From: SG8-4 sp964598225
Lineage (GTDB): Bacteria; Planctomycetota; Phycisphaerae; Sedimentisphaerales; Anaerobacaceae
NCBI GenBank assembly: GCA_964598225.1
Contig: CAZRBG010000036.1
Coordinates: 1 to 60,726 of the forward strand
DNA length: 60,726 nucleotides
Reading direction: 5' to 3'
How positions within the stretch are numbered: the stretch's first letter is position 1; each line of letters begins with the position of its first letter. Shown piece after piece: positions 18,009 through 28,162 of the stretch. Position numbers and translations under genes: made by a program. Below the pieces are notes generated by a model that ran no database searches, had not been told where the DNA came from, and was given only the letters and a program-made list of their open reading frames with translations.

Positions 18009-18090
18009 GCACCAAGCAGATTATTGCAGTTGAGAAGTCGGAGCCGGGAATTCGGCTTCCTGATTGATACAAGATACGAAAGGTAAATTT

Positions 18091-20277
18091 ATGTCAAAAA
18101 TCATTGCATCAGCAGCCATTCGCGGCGCACATAAGATAGCCAAACAGGCTGACGACATCTTGAACAAAGCCATCAAAGAAGAAGGGGAAGATTGCGAGGT
18201 AAGTTTTCCCAATACAGGATACTATATCCCGATCATCTATTCCATGACCGGCAAAGCCGTCGAGACGCTGGCGGACTTCAAGGAGGTGATGAAGGAGATA
18301 GAAGATCTGCTTCCCCCGATGGTCGATGACGATCTGTGGGTGCCGTACCTCGGCCACGCTCTCGACGCCGGTATGGCAACGCTCTTCGCCGAGGAAATAA
18401 TCGAGGCGTGCAAGTACCTGATAGGCCCGAATCCGGTGGATGGAATCTGGCTGGGAGCCGCTGATGACGTAATAATGCGTGAGCGAGGCATTCAGTTTGT
18501 AGACGGCACGGCCCCCGGATTTGCAGCGGTGGTCGGCGCAGCCCCGGATGTTGAGACGGCCGTTAGTATAGCGCGAAAACTCCAGGAACGCAGCTTGTAC
18601 GTATTTATGTCGGCACATAATAATGGAACAACGTTCGCCGAGCAGCTCGTCGAGGGCGGTGTCCAGTTGGGATGGGAGACACGTTTGATCCCGTTTGGCA
18701 GAGAGATCACCTCGGCGATATATTCGCTCGGTTTTGCCAGCCGGGCCGCGCTGAGCTTTGGCGGTGTCCAGCCGGCCGACTTCCGGCGGAACCTGCTGTA
18801 CAATAAGAACAGGATTTTTGCTTTCGTTATGGCGCTCGGCGAGGTTACAGACGAATGGTACGCCACTGCCGCCGGCGCGATCAATTACGGCTTTCCCACT
18901 ATCGCCGACTCAGACATCCCGGAGATACTTCCGACCGGTGTCTGCACGTACGAGCATGTTGTCTCGAAGATTCCGCACGACCAAATCGTAGAAAAAGCGA
19001 TCGAGGTTCGCGGCTTGAAGGTCAAGATCACGGAGATTCCTATCCCGGTAGCAGTCAGCCCCGCATTCGAAGGCGAGCGAATCCGCAAAGAAGATATGCA
19101 ATGTGAGTTCGGAGGCCAGAGAACGCCTGCCTTCGAGTGGCTGCGAATGCGTGAGATCGATGATGTTGAGGACGGCCACGTAGAAGTGATCGGCCCGGAT
19201 GTCGATTCGGTAGAGGCCGGCGGCAGATTGCCGTTAGGGGCCATAGTCGAAGTGGCCGGCAGGAAGATGCAGGCCGACTTCGAGCCGGTGCTCGAACGAC
19301 AGGTCCACACGTTCCTGAACGAAGCCCAGGGGCTCTGGCACATGGGCCAGCGAGACATCAACTGGGTGAGAATCAATAAGGACGCCGCTAACGCCGGCTT
19401 TACGCTCGAACATATAGGCAAACTGCTGCACGCCAAATACCATGGCGAGTATTCGAGCATCGTAGACAAGGTGCAGGTCAAGTTGTACACGGATGAGAAA
19501 CAGGTTGTCGCCCTTCGAGAGCAAGCCCAGGCAATTTATGCCGAACGCGATGCGAGGCTGGAGGGCATGCAGGATGAAGACATCGACACTTTCTATTCCT
19601 GTACGCTTTGCCAGAGCTTCGCTCCGAATCATGTTTGTGTCGTTTCTCCCGAGAGGCCCGGCTTGTGCGGCGCCTATAGCTGGCTTGACTGCCGGGCGGC
19701 GTTCGAGATCACTCCTTCCGGGCCCAATCAGCCTATCCCCAAGGGCAATTCCATCGAGCCGACTATCGGTCAGTGGGATAAGGTCAACGATTTCGTGTCC
19801 AAAACCAGCGGCGGCAACATCGAGCGGATGAGCCAGTACAGCATGATCGCCGATCCTATGACATCGTGCGGCTGTTTCGAGTGTATCGCCGCAATACTGC
19901 CCTCTACCGGCGGAATTATGATAGTCAACCGGGAATACCCCGAGATGACTCCCTGCGGAATGAAGTTCTCAACCCTCGCCGGGACCGTCGGCGGCGGTCA
20001 GCAAACACCCGGATTCATCGGGCATTCCAAGCACTATATCTGTTCGAGGAAATTCATCGCCGCCGAAGGCGGAATCGAACGTATCGTGTGGATGCCTACC
20101 ATGCTCAAAGAAGAAATCAGAGATGCCTTCGTCCAGAGAGCCGAGGAGGCCGGGCTTGGTGGCGAAGATTTCCTGGCCAAAATCGCCGATGAAACCAATG
20201 CGACCACAGAAGAGGAAGTTCTGGAATTCATCACCAAGAGCGAGCATCCGGCGGCAGCGCTTGAGCCCATGTTTTAG
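18091..20277 (+). CDS. acsB: CO-methylating acetyl-CoA synthase, alpha subunit
   Basis: 728 residues, close to the length of the bacterial enzyme. It condenses CO, a methyl group from the corrinoid protein and CoA into acetyl-CoA at the A-cluster. The A-cluster cysteines are visible as CTLCQSF (first Cys at about 504), GLCGAYSWLDC and GCFECIAA. The start at 18091 (ATG, GAAAGG upstream) is used; nine more in-frame codons upstream have no support. The presence of the full N-terminal CODH-interacting domain marks it as the bacterial AcsB form rather than the shorter archaeal CdhC. Confidence 0.95.
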   Translation: MSKIIASAAIRGAHKIAKQADDILNKAIKEEGEDCEVSFPNTGYYIPIIYSMTGKAVETLADFKEVMKEIEDLLPPMVDDDLWVPYLGHALDAGMATLFAEEIIEACKYLIGPNPVDGIWLGAADDVIMRERGIQFVDGTAPGFAAVVGAAPDVETAVSIARKLQERSLYVFMSAHNNGTTFAEQLVEGGVQLGWETRLIPFGREITSAIYSLGFASRAALSFGGVQPADFRRNLLYNKNRIFAFVMALGEVTDEWYATAAGAINYGFPTIADSDIPEILPTGVCTYEHVVSKIPHDQIVEKAIEVRGLKVKITEIPIPVAVSPAFEGERIRKEDMQCEFGGQRTPAFEWLRMREIDDVEDGHVEVIGPDVDSVEAGGRLPLGAIVEVAGRKMQADFEPVLERQVHTFLNEAQGLWHMGQRDINWVRINKDAANAGFTLEHIGKLLHAKYHGEYSSIVDKVQVKLYTDEKQVVALREQAQAIYAERDARLEGMQDEDIDTFYSCTLCQSFAPNHVCVVSPERPGLCGAYSWLDCRAAFEITPSGPNQPIPKGNSIEPTIGQWDKVNDFVSKTSGGNIERMSQYSMIADPMTSCGCFECIAAILPSTGGIMIVNREYPEMTPCGMKFSTLAGTVGGGQQTPGFIGHSKHYICSRKFIAAEGGIERIVWMPTMLKEEIRDAFVQRAEEAGLGGEDFLAKIADETNATTEEEVLEFITKSEHPAAALEPMF

Positions 20278-20356
20278 ACGCTGTCGAGTGTTTCTTGCGA
20301 CCGTTTGGACAAGACAGAAAACGTAGAAGACTTTTTTCTTATAAGACGAGGAAATT

Positions 20357-21694
20357 ATGGCATTGACAGGATTGGATATCTTCAAGCTGCTTCCAAAAAC
20401 CAACTGCAAGAAGTGCGGCATGCCCACTTGCCTGGCGTTCGCCATGGCGCTCGCCCAGAAACGCGCGAAACTTGATGCATGTCCCGACGTTTCTCAGGAA
20501 GCGAAGGACAAACTCGCCGCCGCCGCTGCGCCTCCGATGAAGAAGATAGTATTCGGCACCGGCGAGGCCGAGGTAAAGATCGGATCAGAAACAGTAATGT
20601 TTCGTCATGAGGAGAAGTTTCACAGCCCCACAGTCATGGGGGCGACCGTTTCGGACAAGCTCTCCGGCGACGAGTTGCTTGATCGCATAAAAGCCGTGAA
20701 CGCACTTCAGTTCGAACGTGTTGGAATGCAAATAGGCGCCGGGGCCATCGCGATTGTAAACGACAGCGGCTCGGCTGAAACCTTCGCCAAAGCCGCGGAA
20801 ACCGCAAAGGACAACAGTAAGCTTGCGGTGATTCTTGTCAGCCAATCCCCCGAAGCCATGGCCGCCGCTGCTGAAAAAGTAAAGGATGCAGTTCCCCTGC
20901 TGTCTGGCGCTACACCGGACAACGCAGAAAAAATGGCGAAAATCGCCAAGGAAAACGGCTGTCCGCTGGTCGCAAGCGCCAAATCCATTGAGGAACTCAC
21001 CGACCTGTCTGAAAAGATCAAGGAAGCCGGCGTCGAGGATATCGTCCTGCAACTCAAGGCCGAGGACTTGCAACAGAAACTAAGCGATCTGACCAAGATA
21101 AGAGCCCTCGGACTGAAAAAGGTGTTCCGGCCTCTCGGTTATCCAATTATCTCTTACGTTACCCAAGGCGATGCGGACGCGCAAGCGGCTACGGCGATAA
21201 GCCTGCTTTGCAAGTATTCCGGGGTAGTAATTGTCGATACGGTCGAGCCGTACGCATTCCTGGCAATGCTGACCGCGGTAATGAACGTCTTTACCGATCC
21301 GCAAAAGCCCGTTCAGGTCGAGCCTAAGATATACGAAATAGGCGAGCCCGATGAGAATTCACCGGTGATGTTCACCACAAACTTCTCGCTGACCTATTAC
21401 ACCGTCGAGTCCGACGTCGAGTCCAGCAGGGTTCCGAGCTATATCCTCGTAGTCGACACCGAAGGCACCAGCGTTCTGACGGCTTATTCAGGAGATAAGC
21501 TCAATGAAAAGACCGTAGCCGATGCGATGGCAAAATTCGGAATCGAGAATAAGGTCAAGCACCGCAGACTCATCATCCCCGGATACGTGGCCGTGATGAG
21601 CGGCAAGCTCGAAGAGGCCACGAGCTGGGAGGTCATGGTTGGTCCCAGAGAGTGTTCGATGCTGCCCAAGTATTTGCAAGAAGTCTGGAATTAA
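20357..21694 (+). CDS. acsC: Corrinoid iron-sulfur protein large subunit
   Basis: 445 residues. The N-terminal 4Fe-4S domain has the typical spacing C-x2-C-x4-C-x16-C (NCKKCGMPTC, then DACP), followed by a TIM-barrel and a C-terminal cobalamin-binding domain (about 320-445). With AcsD it carries the methyl group on its corrinoid from AcsE to AcsB; the iron-sulfur cluster reactivates Co(II). GAGG precedes the start. Confidence 0.93.
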   Translation: MALTGLDIFKLLPKTNCKKCGMPTCLAFAMALAQKRAKLDACPDVSQEAKDKLAAAAAPPMKKIVFGTGEAEVKIGSETVMFRHEEKFHSPTVMGATVSDKLSGDELLDRIKAVNALQFERVGMQIGAGAIAIVNDSGSAETFAKAAETAKDNSKLAVILVSQSPEAMAAAAEKVKDAVPLLSGATPDNAEKMAKIAKENGCPLVASAKSIEELTDLSEKIKEAGVEDIVLQLKAEDLQQKLSDLTKIRALGLKKVFRPLGYPIISYVTQGDADAQAATAISLLCKYSGVVIVDTVEPYAFLAMLTAVMNVFTDPQKPVQVEPKIYEIGEPDENSPVMFTTNFSLTYYTVESDVESSRVPSYILVVDTEGTSVLTAYSGDKLNEKTVADAMAKFGIENKVKHRRLIIPGYVAVMSGKLEEATSWEVMVGPRECSMLPKYLQEVWN

Positions 21695-21758
21695 GTCGTA
21701 ATGTGTGATCTCTATCGCGTATCACTCAAGAACAATAAGCGCGACGCTCAGCACCATA

Positions 21759-23672
21759 ATGCAGGATAGTGATAAGAAAAGATGTACGGTTCGCTTCGAA
21801 CCAAGCGGGCTGAAGATAAACGTTCCCGTAGGGACAATTATCCTGGAAGCCGCGCATAAAGCGGGCGCTTACCTGACCAGTATCTGCGGCGGAGACGGAT
21901 ATTGCGGCAAGTGTAAGGTCGTTATAGACTCGGGCCAGTTTCAGAGCCGGCCCACCACGCTGCTTACAGCGGAAGAGATACGTGAGGATGTCGTTTTGGC
22001 GTGTCAGACCAAAATCCTCTCGGACATGATAATTACAGTGCCGAAATCTCACGCCCTGGAAACCAGCCAGATTCTAATGGATACCGACGCCCACCGTTTC
22101 AGCGAGCTTGCCGGCGAAGTGGAAGAGGGCGTGTTTCCATTCGATCCGGTGGTACAAAAGCTCTACCTCGAAATGTCCGAACCTACCGTGCGAGATCACA
22201 CGGCCGACCACGAACGTCTGTACCTGAGCATACGCGAGCAGATCGATGCGCCCATCATGCAGACCGGCTACCGAGTGCTCCAGAGACTATCTTCGTTGCT
22301 TCAGGATTCCGACTACAAGGTAACTGCGACTATTGGCCGCCGAGGTAAGTGCACCGAGGTCATCGACGTCGAAACGGGCGACCAGGGCAGCCGAAATTTC
22401 GCCGTCGCGGTCGATCTGGGCACGACCACGCTCGTGGCCCATCTCATTGACCTGACCGATGCGAGCACGCTGGGCACAGAGGCAACCTACAACAGCCAGA
22501 TAAACTTCGGCGAAGATTACATCCGCCGGATCATTTACGCCGAGCAGAACGATGCCTTTGACGAGATGCAGAACCGACTCGTAAACGACGTTAACAGTCT
22601 CATCGTTACGCTCGCAACCAGACAGAAAATCGATTTACACGACATTACCACGGTGATCTGCGCCGGCAATACGGCGATGGTGCATTTTTTGTTGAACCTC
22701 GATTCGACGCGAATCCGTCGCGAGCCTTATGTCGCGTCGGCCGGCTTCGTGCCGCCAATCAGGGCCGCAGAGGTAGGCGTTCAGATCAATAAGCGGGGAC
22801 TGCTGTATTGCCTGCCGAGTGTAGCGGCTTACGTTGGCAGCGACATAGTCGCAGGTGTACTGACCACGCGAGTCTTTGCCAGGGAGGGGATTTCGCTCCT
22901 GGCGGATATAGGAACCAACGGCGAGGTTGTACTCGGCAACAAAGACTGGCTGGTTTGCGCTTCAAGTTCAGCCGGGCCTGCATTCGAGGGTGGCGGAGTA
23001 AAGCACGGCATGAGAGCCGGAAAGGGCGCCATTGAAAAACTGAGATTTGTCGAAGACGGCACCGTGGAGTACAAAACAATAGGCGGCGCCCCGCCGGTTG
23101 GGATATGCGGTTCGGGACTTTTGGATACGCTCGCGGCATTTTTGACCGAAGGCATAATAGATCGGACGGGCCGCTTCAGAGCCGACGGCCATCCCGAATT
23201 CAGCGAAGGCGAAGAGGGGAAGCAGTTCCAATTGGCCGAAGCAGACAACAACCATCAAGAAATAGTGATTACTCAGGCCGACATTGACAATCTGATTCGC
23301 TCCAAAGCCGGGGTGTTCGCCTCGATCAAGGTGCTGATGGAGTCGACTCAGACCAAAGCCGAAGACCTGGATGCGATTTATCTGGCGGGAGGCTTCGGAA
23401 ACTTCCTCAACGTCGGGCGAGCCGTCACCATAGGCATGCTTCCCGACGTGCCGCCGGAGAAAATACAATTTGTTGGGAATACCTCCATCGCCGGGGCGAA
23501 AACCGTGCTTCTAAGCAGGCAGGCTCTGGATACTACCGAGCAAATCGCCAACAGCATGACTTATTTCGACCTTATGAGTTATCCCGGATACATGGAAGAA
23601 TTTACAAGAGCTAAGTTCCTTCCTCACACTGATTTGTCGCTGTTTCCAACCGCAATGGCCGGCAAAGTTTGA
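21759..23672 (+). CDS. acsV: Corrinoid protein reductive activator (ferredoxin-ASKHA)
   Basis: 637 residues from ATG 21759; GTG at 21705 is a longer alternative, and neither has a good ribosome binding site. The N-terminal 2Fe-2S ferredoxin domain has CGGDGYCGKCKV and a distal ACQ cysteine (about residues 43-85). A linker (about 100-205) is followed by an actin-like ASKHA ATPase domain with VDLGTTTLVAHL and DIGTNGEVVLG phosphate loops. This architecture defines RACE/RamA-like activators (AcsV, DUF4445) that use ATP and an electron to restore Co(I) in the corrinoid protein. It sits between acsC and acsF as expected. Confidence 0.9.
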   Translation: MQDSDKKRCTVRFEPSGLKINVPVGTIILEAAHKAGAYLTSICGGDGYCGKCKVVIDSGQFQSRPTTLLTAEEIREDVVLACQTKILSDMIITVPKSHALETSQILMDTDAHRFSELAGEVEEGVFPFDPVVQKLYLEMSEPTVRDHTADHERLYLSIREQIDAPIMQTGYRVLQRLSSLLQDSDYKVTATIGRRGKCTEVIDVETGDQGSRNFAVAVDLGTTTLVAHLIDLTDASTLGTEATYNSQINFGEDYIRRIIYAEQNDAFDEMQNRLVNDVNSLIVTLATRQKIDLHDITTVICAGNTAMVHFLLNLDSTRIRREPYVASAGFVPPIRAAEVGVQINKRGLLYCLPSVAAYVGSDIVAGVLTTRVFAREGISLLADIGTNGEVVLGNKDWLVCASSSAGPAFEGGGVKHGMRAGKGAIEKLRFVEDGTVEYKTIGGAPPVGICGSGLLDTLAAFLTEGIIDRTGRFRADGHPEFSEGEEGKQFQLAEADNNHQEIVITQADIDNLIRSKAGVFASIKVLMESTQTKAEDLDAIYLAGGFGNFLNVGRAVTIGMLPDVPPEKIQFVGNTSIAGAKTVLLSRQALDTTEQIANSMTYFDLMSYPGYMEEFTRAKFLPHTDLSLFPTAMAGKV

Positions 23673-23713
23673 GGGCGGGATACGAATATTTTTGATTTAT
23701 TTGGGTATTTAAT

Positions 23714-24463
23714 ATGGCAATAACTATAGCAGTAAGCGGCAAAGGCGGCTCCGGCAAGACCACTTTTTCCGCAATGATGATGAGATCCCTTATGGAGCAG
23801 GCCCCCGGCAAGGCCGTTCTGGGCGTGGATGCCGACTCCAACTCGTGCCTGGGCCTTGCATTGGGAGCTGAACTGATCGGCACCGTCGCCGACGTCCGCG
23901 ATCAGGCCCGCGCTTTGAAACCGACTAACGCTGGAATGGACAAGGTTCGAAGCGTCCAATACGGCATCCAGCAATCGTTGACCGAGTCTCATGGATTCGA
24001 TTTATTGACGATGGGAAGACCCGAAGGTCCGGCTTGTTACTGCGCGGTTAACAATATGCTGCGAAAGTTCCTCGATGAGCTCGGGTCGCAGTACGAATTC
24101 GTGGTTATCGACAACGAGGCGGGAATGGAGCATTTGTCCCGCCGTACGACAAATAACGTAGACATGCTGTGCATCGTGGCCGAGCCTACCGCGGTCGGCG
24201 AAGTCACGGCGCAGAGGATACACCAGCTCGTCGAGAAGCTGCCCATCGTCGTCAAGAAGACCGGCCTGGTGTGGAATCGAGCCGAGAACGACAGGAAACC
24301 CGAGGGTATAGACGTGCTCGGGCACATACCTTATGACCAGGCCGTTTTGAACGCCTCGATGCAGGGCGGGACCGTTTTCGACCTCGATCATAACAATCCG
24401 GCAATGGCGGCTACGCAAAAAATAGTCGAGAATATGCTTGAGTTGAGTCCTCTTAAACCATAA
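23714..24463 (+). CDS. acsF: ACS nickel-insertion ATPase (CooC-like)
   Basis: 249 residues, a second CooC-type MinD-like ATPase: SGKGGSGKTT near residue 8, VDADSN Walker A', and a CxC pair in GPACYCAVNN (about 109) for nickel. Its position between acsV and acsD matches AcsF, which matures the A-cluster of acetyl-CoA synthase, rather than CooC at the head of the operon. Confidence 0.88.
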   Translation: MAITIAVSGKGGSGKTTFSAMMMRSLMEQAPGKAVLGVDADSNSCLGLALGAELIGTVADVRDQARALKPTNAGMDKVRSVQYGIQQSLTESHGFDLLTMGRPEGPACYCAVNNMLRKFLDELGSQYEFVVIDNEAGMEHLSRRTTNNVDMLCIVAEPTAVGEVTAQRIHQLVEKLPIVVKKTGLVWNRAENDRKPEGIDVLGHIPYDQAVLNASMQGGTVFDLDHNNPAMAATQKIVENMLELSPLKP

Positions 24464-24484
24464 ACCGTTTTTGGAGAATTTAAG

Positions 24485-25450
24485 ATGCCAGTTCCCGAAG
24501 TTGTAGAAAGTTTCGCAGGCTCCGTTAATCTCGTTACGCTCGGGGCCACCAAAGATGACGGCGGTACTCGAACCTCGACCGTCACTGTCGGCGGCGCGAA
24601 AAATGTTGTTTTCGGCGGCGGTCCGGAAGACGCCGGTAACCCACCGGTAGTCGCTATGGATGTGCTTGACAGCAAGCCGACCGACTGGCCCGATGCGCTC
24701 ATTGAACCCTATAAAGACGTACTTGAAAGTCCCGCGGACTGGGCCAAGAAATGCGTCGAGGAGTTCGGCGCCGATTTGATCTGTATTAAGTTCGAGGGCA
24801 TTCATCCCGACAAAGACGACCTTGACGCCGACCACGCCGTCAAGGTCACCAAGGACGTGCTCCAGGCCGTAGGCGTCCCTCTGGTCCTCTGGGGCTGCGG
24901 AAATGACGAGAAGGACAACCAGGTCATGACCAAGGTCAGCGGCGCCGCAAAAGGCGAGAACTGCCTCATAGGCAGCGTCACTGAGGAAAACTACAAATCC
25001 CTGACCGCAATTGCCCTCGCCGACGGCCATTTTCTCATAACAGAGGCTCCGCTGGATATCAACATCGCCAAGCAGGTCAACATCCTGGCTTCCGACATGG
25101 GTTTTCCGCTGGAACGCATGGTAACTTTCCAGGCCACAGGCGCGCTTGGTTACGGCATCGAGTATGCCTATTCGATTCAGGAGCGTCAGCGTCTGGCCGC
25201 GCTTACCGGCGATAAGATGATGGCAATGCCCGCTATTTGTGACGTGGGTTACGAAGCCTGGCGAGCAAAAGAGGCCAAGCTCGAGGACGCGCCCGGCTGG
25301 GGCGGCCCTGCCGACCGCGGGCCGATGTGGGAAATCGCCACCGCCACGTGCCTGTTGCAGGCCGGCGTGGATATCCTCCGTATGAGGCACCCGAGAGCGG
25401 TTGCCGCCGTCAAAAATTTCATCAGCAAGGCCTGGAAGAATAGCTCGTAG
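24485..25450 (+). CDS. acsD: Corrinoid iron-sulfur protein small subunit
   Basis: 321 residues, TIM-barrel subunit that forms the heterodimer with AcsC. Family stretches include GGPEDAGNPPVVAMDV, WGCGNDEKDNQVM and QATGALGYGIEYAYS. Preceded by TTTGGAG. Normal length for the family. Lies just upstream of acsE, its methyl donor enzyme. Confidence 0.93.
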   Translation: MPVPEVVESFAGSVNLVTLGATKDDGGTRTSTVTVGGAKNVVFGGGPEDAGNPPVVAMDVLDSKPTDWPDALIEPYKDVLESPADWAKKCVEEFGADLICIKFEGIHPDKDDLDADHAVKVTKDVLQAVGVPLVLWGCGNDEKDNQVMTKVSGAAKGENCLIGSVTEENYKSLTAIALADGHFLITEAPLDINIAKQVNILASDMGFPLERMVTFQATGALGYGIEYAYSIQERQRLAALTGDKMMAMPAICDVGYEAWRAKEAKLEDAPGWGGPADRGPMWEIATATCLLQAGVDILRMRHPRAVAAVKNFISKAWKNSS

Positions 25451-25516
25451 AAACACATCTTTGCTGCTCTGAGCGACTACTAACCACCACCAAAAAGGAG
25501 AAAGGAGAGACGCGTA

Positions 25517-26341
25517 ATGATAATAATCGCCGAAAGACTCAACGGCATGTTTACCGATGTCAAGAAGGCCATCGCAGAGAGGGACAAGAAGGTCATTCAG
25601 GACCTGGCCAAGAAGCAGACAGATGCGGGAGCGGCATACCTGGACTTAAACGTCGGCACGGCGGCCGCGGATCAGGAAGGGACCATGCAATGGCTGGTCG
25701 AGACTATTCAGGAAACCTGCTCAACCCCGATTTGCCTGGATTCGCAGAAGCCGAACGTGATCGCCGCCGGGCTCAAGGTTGTAAATGCCGATAACGGTGT
25801 GCTCCTAAACTCGACGCCGTTAAACAAGAAGAACGACGAAGACATACTCGACAGGTTCATCGAAATGGCCAACGAAGCGGGACCGAAGGCGAGTATTATC
25901 GCTCTGACCATGGACAAGAATGGCGTCCCGCAGGATACCGACAATCGCGTCGCGATAGCGGCAGAGATCGTCTCTAAGGCGATGGAAAAAGGATTCGATA
26001 CGCAGCGGCTGTTCCTCGACCCGATCATCTTGCCGGTCAAGGTCCCGGATGCTCAGGTCCAGCCCACCAACATCCTCAACGCGATGGACCAGATAAAGTA
26101 CCTTGCCGACCCCGCTCCGCACATGACCATCGGCCTGTCGAACCTCTCACAGGGCACGACCGAAAGAAGCCTGATCAACCGCATATTCCTGGCGATGGCA
26201 ATATCACATGGTCTGGATTCGGCGATTGCAGACGTGCTCGATGTGGAATTGATGAATGCGGTTGCTACGTCGGAGATGCTGATGAACAAGCAGATATACT
26301 CCGATTCGTACCTGAAGGTCTATGCCGGCGCAAAACAGTAA
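25517..26341 (+). CDS. acsE: Methyltetrahydrofolate:corrinoid/iron-sulfur protein methyltransferase
   Basis: 274 residues, pterin-binding TIM barrel. YLDLNVGTAA, the CLDSQKPNVI strand and MTIGLSNLSQG correspond to the pterin-contacting loops (Asp and Asn residues) of AcsE/MeTr. It transfers the methyl group from CH3-THF to the AcsCD corrinoid. Strong ribosome binding site (GGAGAAAGGAGAG). Last gene of the operon; a palindrome at 26379-26407 follows. Confidence 0.93.
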   Translation: MIIIAERLNGMFTDVKKAIAERDKKVIQDLAKKQTDAGAAYLDLNVGTAAADQEGTMQWLVETIQETCSTPICLDSQKPNVIAAGLKVVNADNGVLLNSTPLNKKNDEDILDRFIEMANEAGPKASIIALTMDKNGVPQDTDNRVAIAAEIVSKAMEKGFDTQRLFLDPIILPVKVPDAQVQPTNILNAMDQIKYLADPAPHMTIGLSNLSQGTTERSLINRIFLAMAISHGLDSAIADVLDVELMNAVATSEMLMNKQIYSDSYLKVYAGAKQ

Positions 26342-26378
26342 AGCTATACAGACCCAACCCATAATCCGGAAACGCCCC

Positions 26379-26407
26379 TGTGTCGCGGGCGGGAAGCCCG
26401 CGACACA
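26379..26407. terminator. Palindrome between convergent acsE and proS
   Basis: A perfect 12-bp inverted repeat (TGTGTCGCGGGC and its complement) with a 5-nt loop GGGAA. It can form a hairpin from either strand, between two convergent genes. It lacks a long U-tract, so it may be a bidirectional terminator or a dispersed palindrome; the same GTGTCGCGGGC word opens the palindrome at 42070. Confidence 0.55.
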
Positions 26408-26419
26408 TTAAGCACACTG

Positions 26420-28162
26420 TCACTGCACCTCGAGTTTCTCTTTCAGACCAATAACTATTTCGACGACCCTGCTTGCTGCTTCTTCAACGGGCACTTGCCG
26501 CCTCTCTGATTCGCTGCGGAGTTTTATCTCGACCTTGCCTTCAGCAAGTGATTTCTTGCCGACCGTAATCCTTACCGGAATCCCGATCAAGTCGGCATCC
26601 TTAAATTTCACTCCTCCGCGAAGGGACCTGTCATCCAGCAGCGTATCAACACCACGGTCGATCAGTTTTTGATAGATGCTCTCGGCAGCGCCGGCGACAT
26701 CTTCTTCGTTTTGATTAACACAGGTCACCAGAACCTCGAACGGAGCGACGCTTATAGGCCAGATTATGCCGTTCTGATCGTTGCCGAGTTCAATCGCGGA
26801 AGCCATAATCCGATTTACGCCAATACCATAACAACCCATCAAGCAAGGCTTCTCAGCCCCCTGCTCATCGAGAAATTTTGCGCCGAGTTTGACACTGTAC
26901 TTTATCCCGAGCTTAAAGACCTGCCCTATCTCTATTCCTTTTTTGAACAGAAGCTTCTTGCCCTCGCGCGTATCGCCCTCACCGGCATAGCGAAGGTCCG
27001 TCACTCGCACATTACGGCCGTCGAGTGGGAAATCCCTGCCGGGGACGATGTTCCTTGCATGATAGTCGGTCCTATTGGCACCGGTCACTCCGACCGCCAT
27101 CGCAGCAACGGCGTGATCGATTATCACTTTTGAGACCTTACCTTCAATCCCCGTAGGTCCGGCAAAGCCCACCTTTGCGCCGGTCACTCTCTCGATTGAC
27201 TCTTCGTCGGCCAGATCCGCGTGTGCCCCTCCGAGCGTTTGCGTCAGCTTTTCAGGATTCAACTCGTGATCGCCTCGCACCAAAACGGCAATAGTCTCGT
27301 CCCCCACGGCATAAATAAGCGTTTTTATCATATTCTTCGGTTCGGTCTTCAGAAATGCACAGACCGCTTCGATTGTGCCGACGTTAGGCGTCTCGACTTC
27401 CTCCGCTGGTGGAATGTCGCCGCTTGCCTGTTCTTTCGGCAGCGGATCGACCGCCGCCCTTTCGAGATTCGCTGCGTACGAGCCGTCCTCGGTGTAGACG
27501 ATCGTGTCCTCGCCGGATTCGACCGGAACGGTGAACTGGTGCGAGCCGGAGCCACCCATCTCGCCGGATTCGGCCTCCACAATAACATATTCAAGACCGC
27601 AGCGAGTGAATATTCTGCAATAGGCGTCATACATGGCCCTGTAGGATTTTTCCAGCCCTTCCGGCTCGGCATCGAAACTGTAGGCATCCTTCATGATGAA
27701 TTCGCGCGACCTTATCACACCAAAACGAGGGCGAAACTCGTCGCGAAACTTCGGACTTATCTGATAAAGATTGATAGGCAACTGCTTATACGAATTTATC
27801 TCACCCGCGGCCAAATAAGTGAAAACCTCCTCTGCGGTGGGTCCTAACACATTTCCTTTGCCGTGCCGGTCCTCCAGACGGAACATCGTCTCGCCGTAAT
27901 CTTCACTGCGGCCGGTTTTCTGCCACAGTTCGAGCGGTTGCAGAGACGGCACGAGAATTTCCTGCGCGCCGGCTCGATTGATCTCTTCGCGAACTATAGC
28001 GATGATCTTCAGCAGACTGCGCTGGCCGAGCGGCAGATAGGTGTACGTACCACTCGCGACCTTGCGGCAGATGCCTGCGCGGATCATCAGTTGATGACTG
28101 ATCGCCTCGGCATCGGCTGGGATTTCTTTTACTGTCGGCACAAATAGCTGGCTGTATCTCAT
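26420..28162 (-). CDS. proS: Prolyl-tRNA synthetase
   Basis: 580 residues, bacterial-type ProRS with an editing (INS) domain between class II motifs 2 and 3. Motif 2 lies around FRDEFRPRFGVIRSREF (about 136-153), the editing domain at about 225-395 and motif 3 at CYGIGVNRIMAS; the C-terminal anticodon-binding domain begins near residue 470. ATG 28162 has AGGGA 8 nt upstream and matches the usual N-terminus MRYSQLFVPT; the ORF can be extended 12 codons without support. Housekeeping gene, convergent with the acs operon. Confidence 0.95.
   Translation of the reverse strand: MRYSQLFVPTVKEIPADAEAISHQLMIRAGICRKVASGTYTYLPLGQRSLLKIIAIVREEINRAGAQEILVPSLQPLELWQKTGRSEDYGETMFRLEDRHGKGNVLGPTAEEVFTYLAAGEINSYKQLPINLYQISPKFRDEFRPRFGVIRSREFIMKDAYSFDAEPEGLEKSYRAMYDAYCRIFTRCGLEYVIVEAESGEMGGSGSHQFTVPVESGEDTIVYTEDGSYAANLERAAVDPLPKEQASGDIPPAEEVETPNVGTIEAVCAFLKTEPKNMIKTLIYAVGDETIAVLVRGDHELNPEKLTQTLGGAHADLADEESIERVTGAKVGFAGPTGIEGKVSKVIIDHAVAAMAVGVTGANRTDYHARNIVPGRDFPLDGRNVRVTDLRYAGEGDTREGKKLLFKKGIEIGQVFKLGIKYSVKLGAKFLDEQGAEKPCLMGCYGIGVNRIMASAIELGNDQNGIIWPISVAPFEVLVTCVNQNEEDVAGAAESIYQKLIDRGVDTLLDDRSLRGGVKFKDADLIGIPVRITVGKKSLAEGKVEIKLRSESERRQVPVEEAASRVVEIVIGLKEKLEVQ

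Noticed and set aside
24002..25456. A 484-codon open frame on the minus strand
   Set aside because: It lies wholly antisense to acsF and acsD, which have clear family motifs; the long frame follows from their codon composition.
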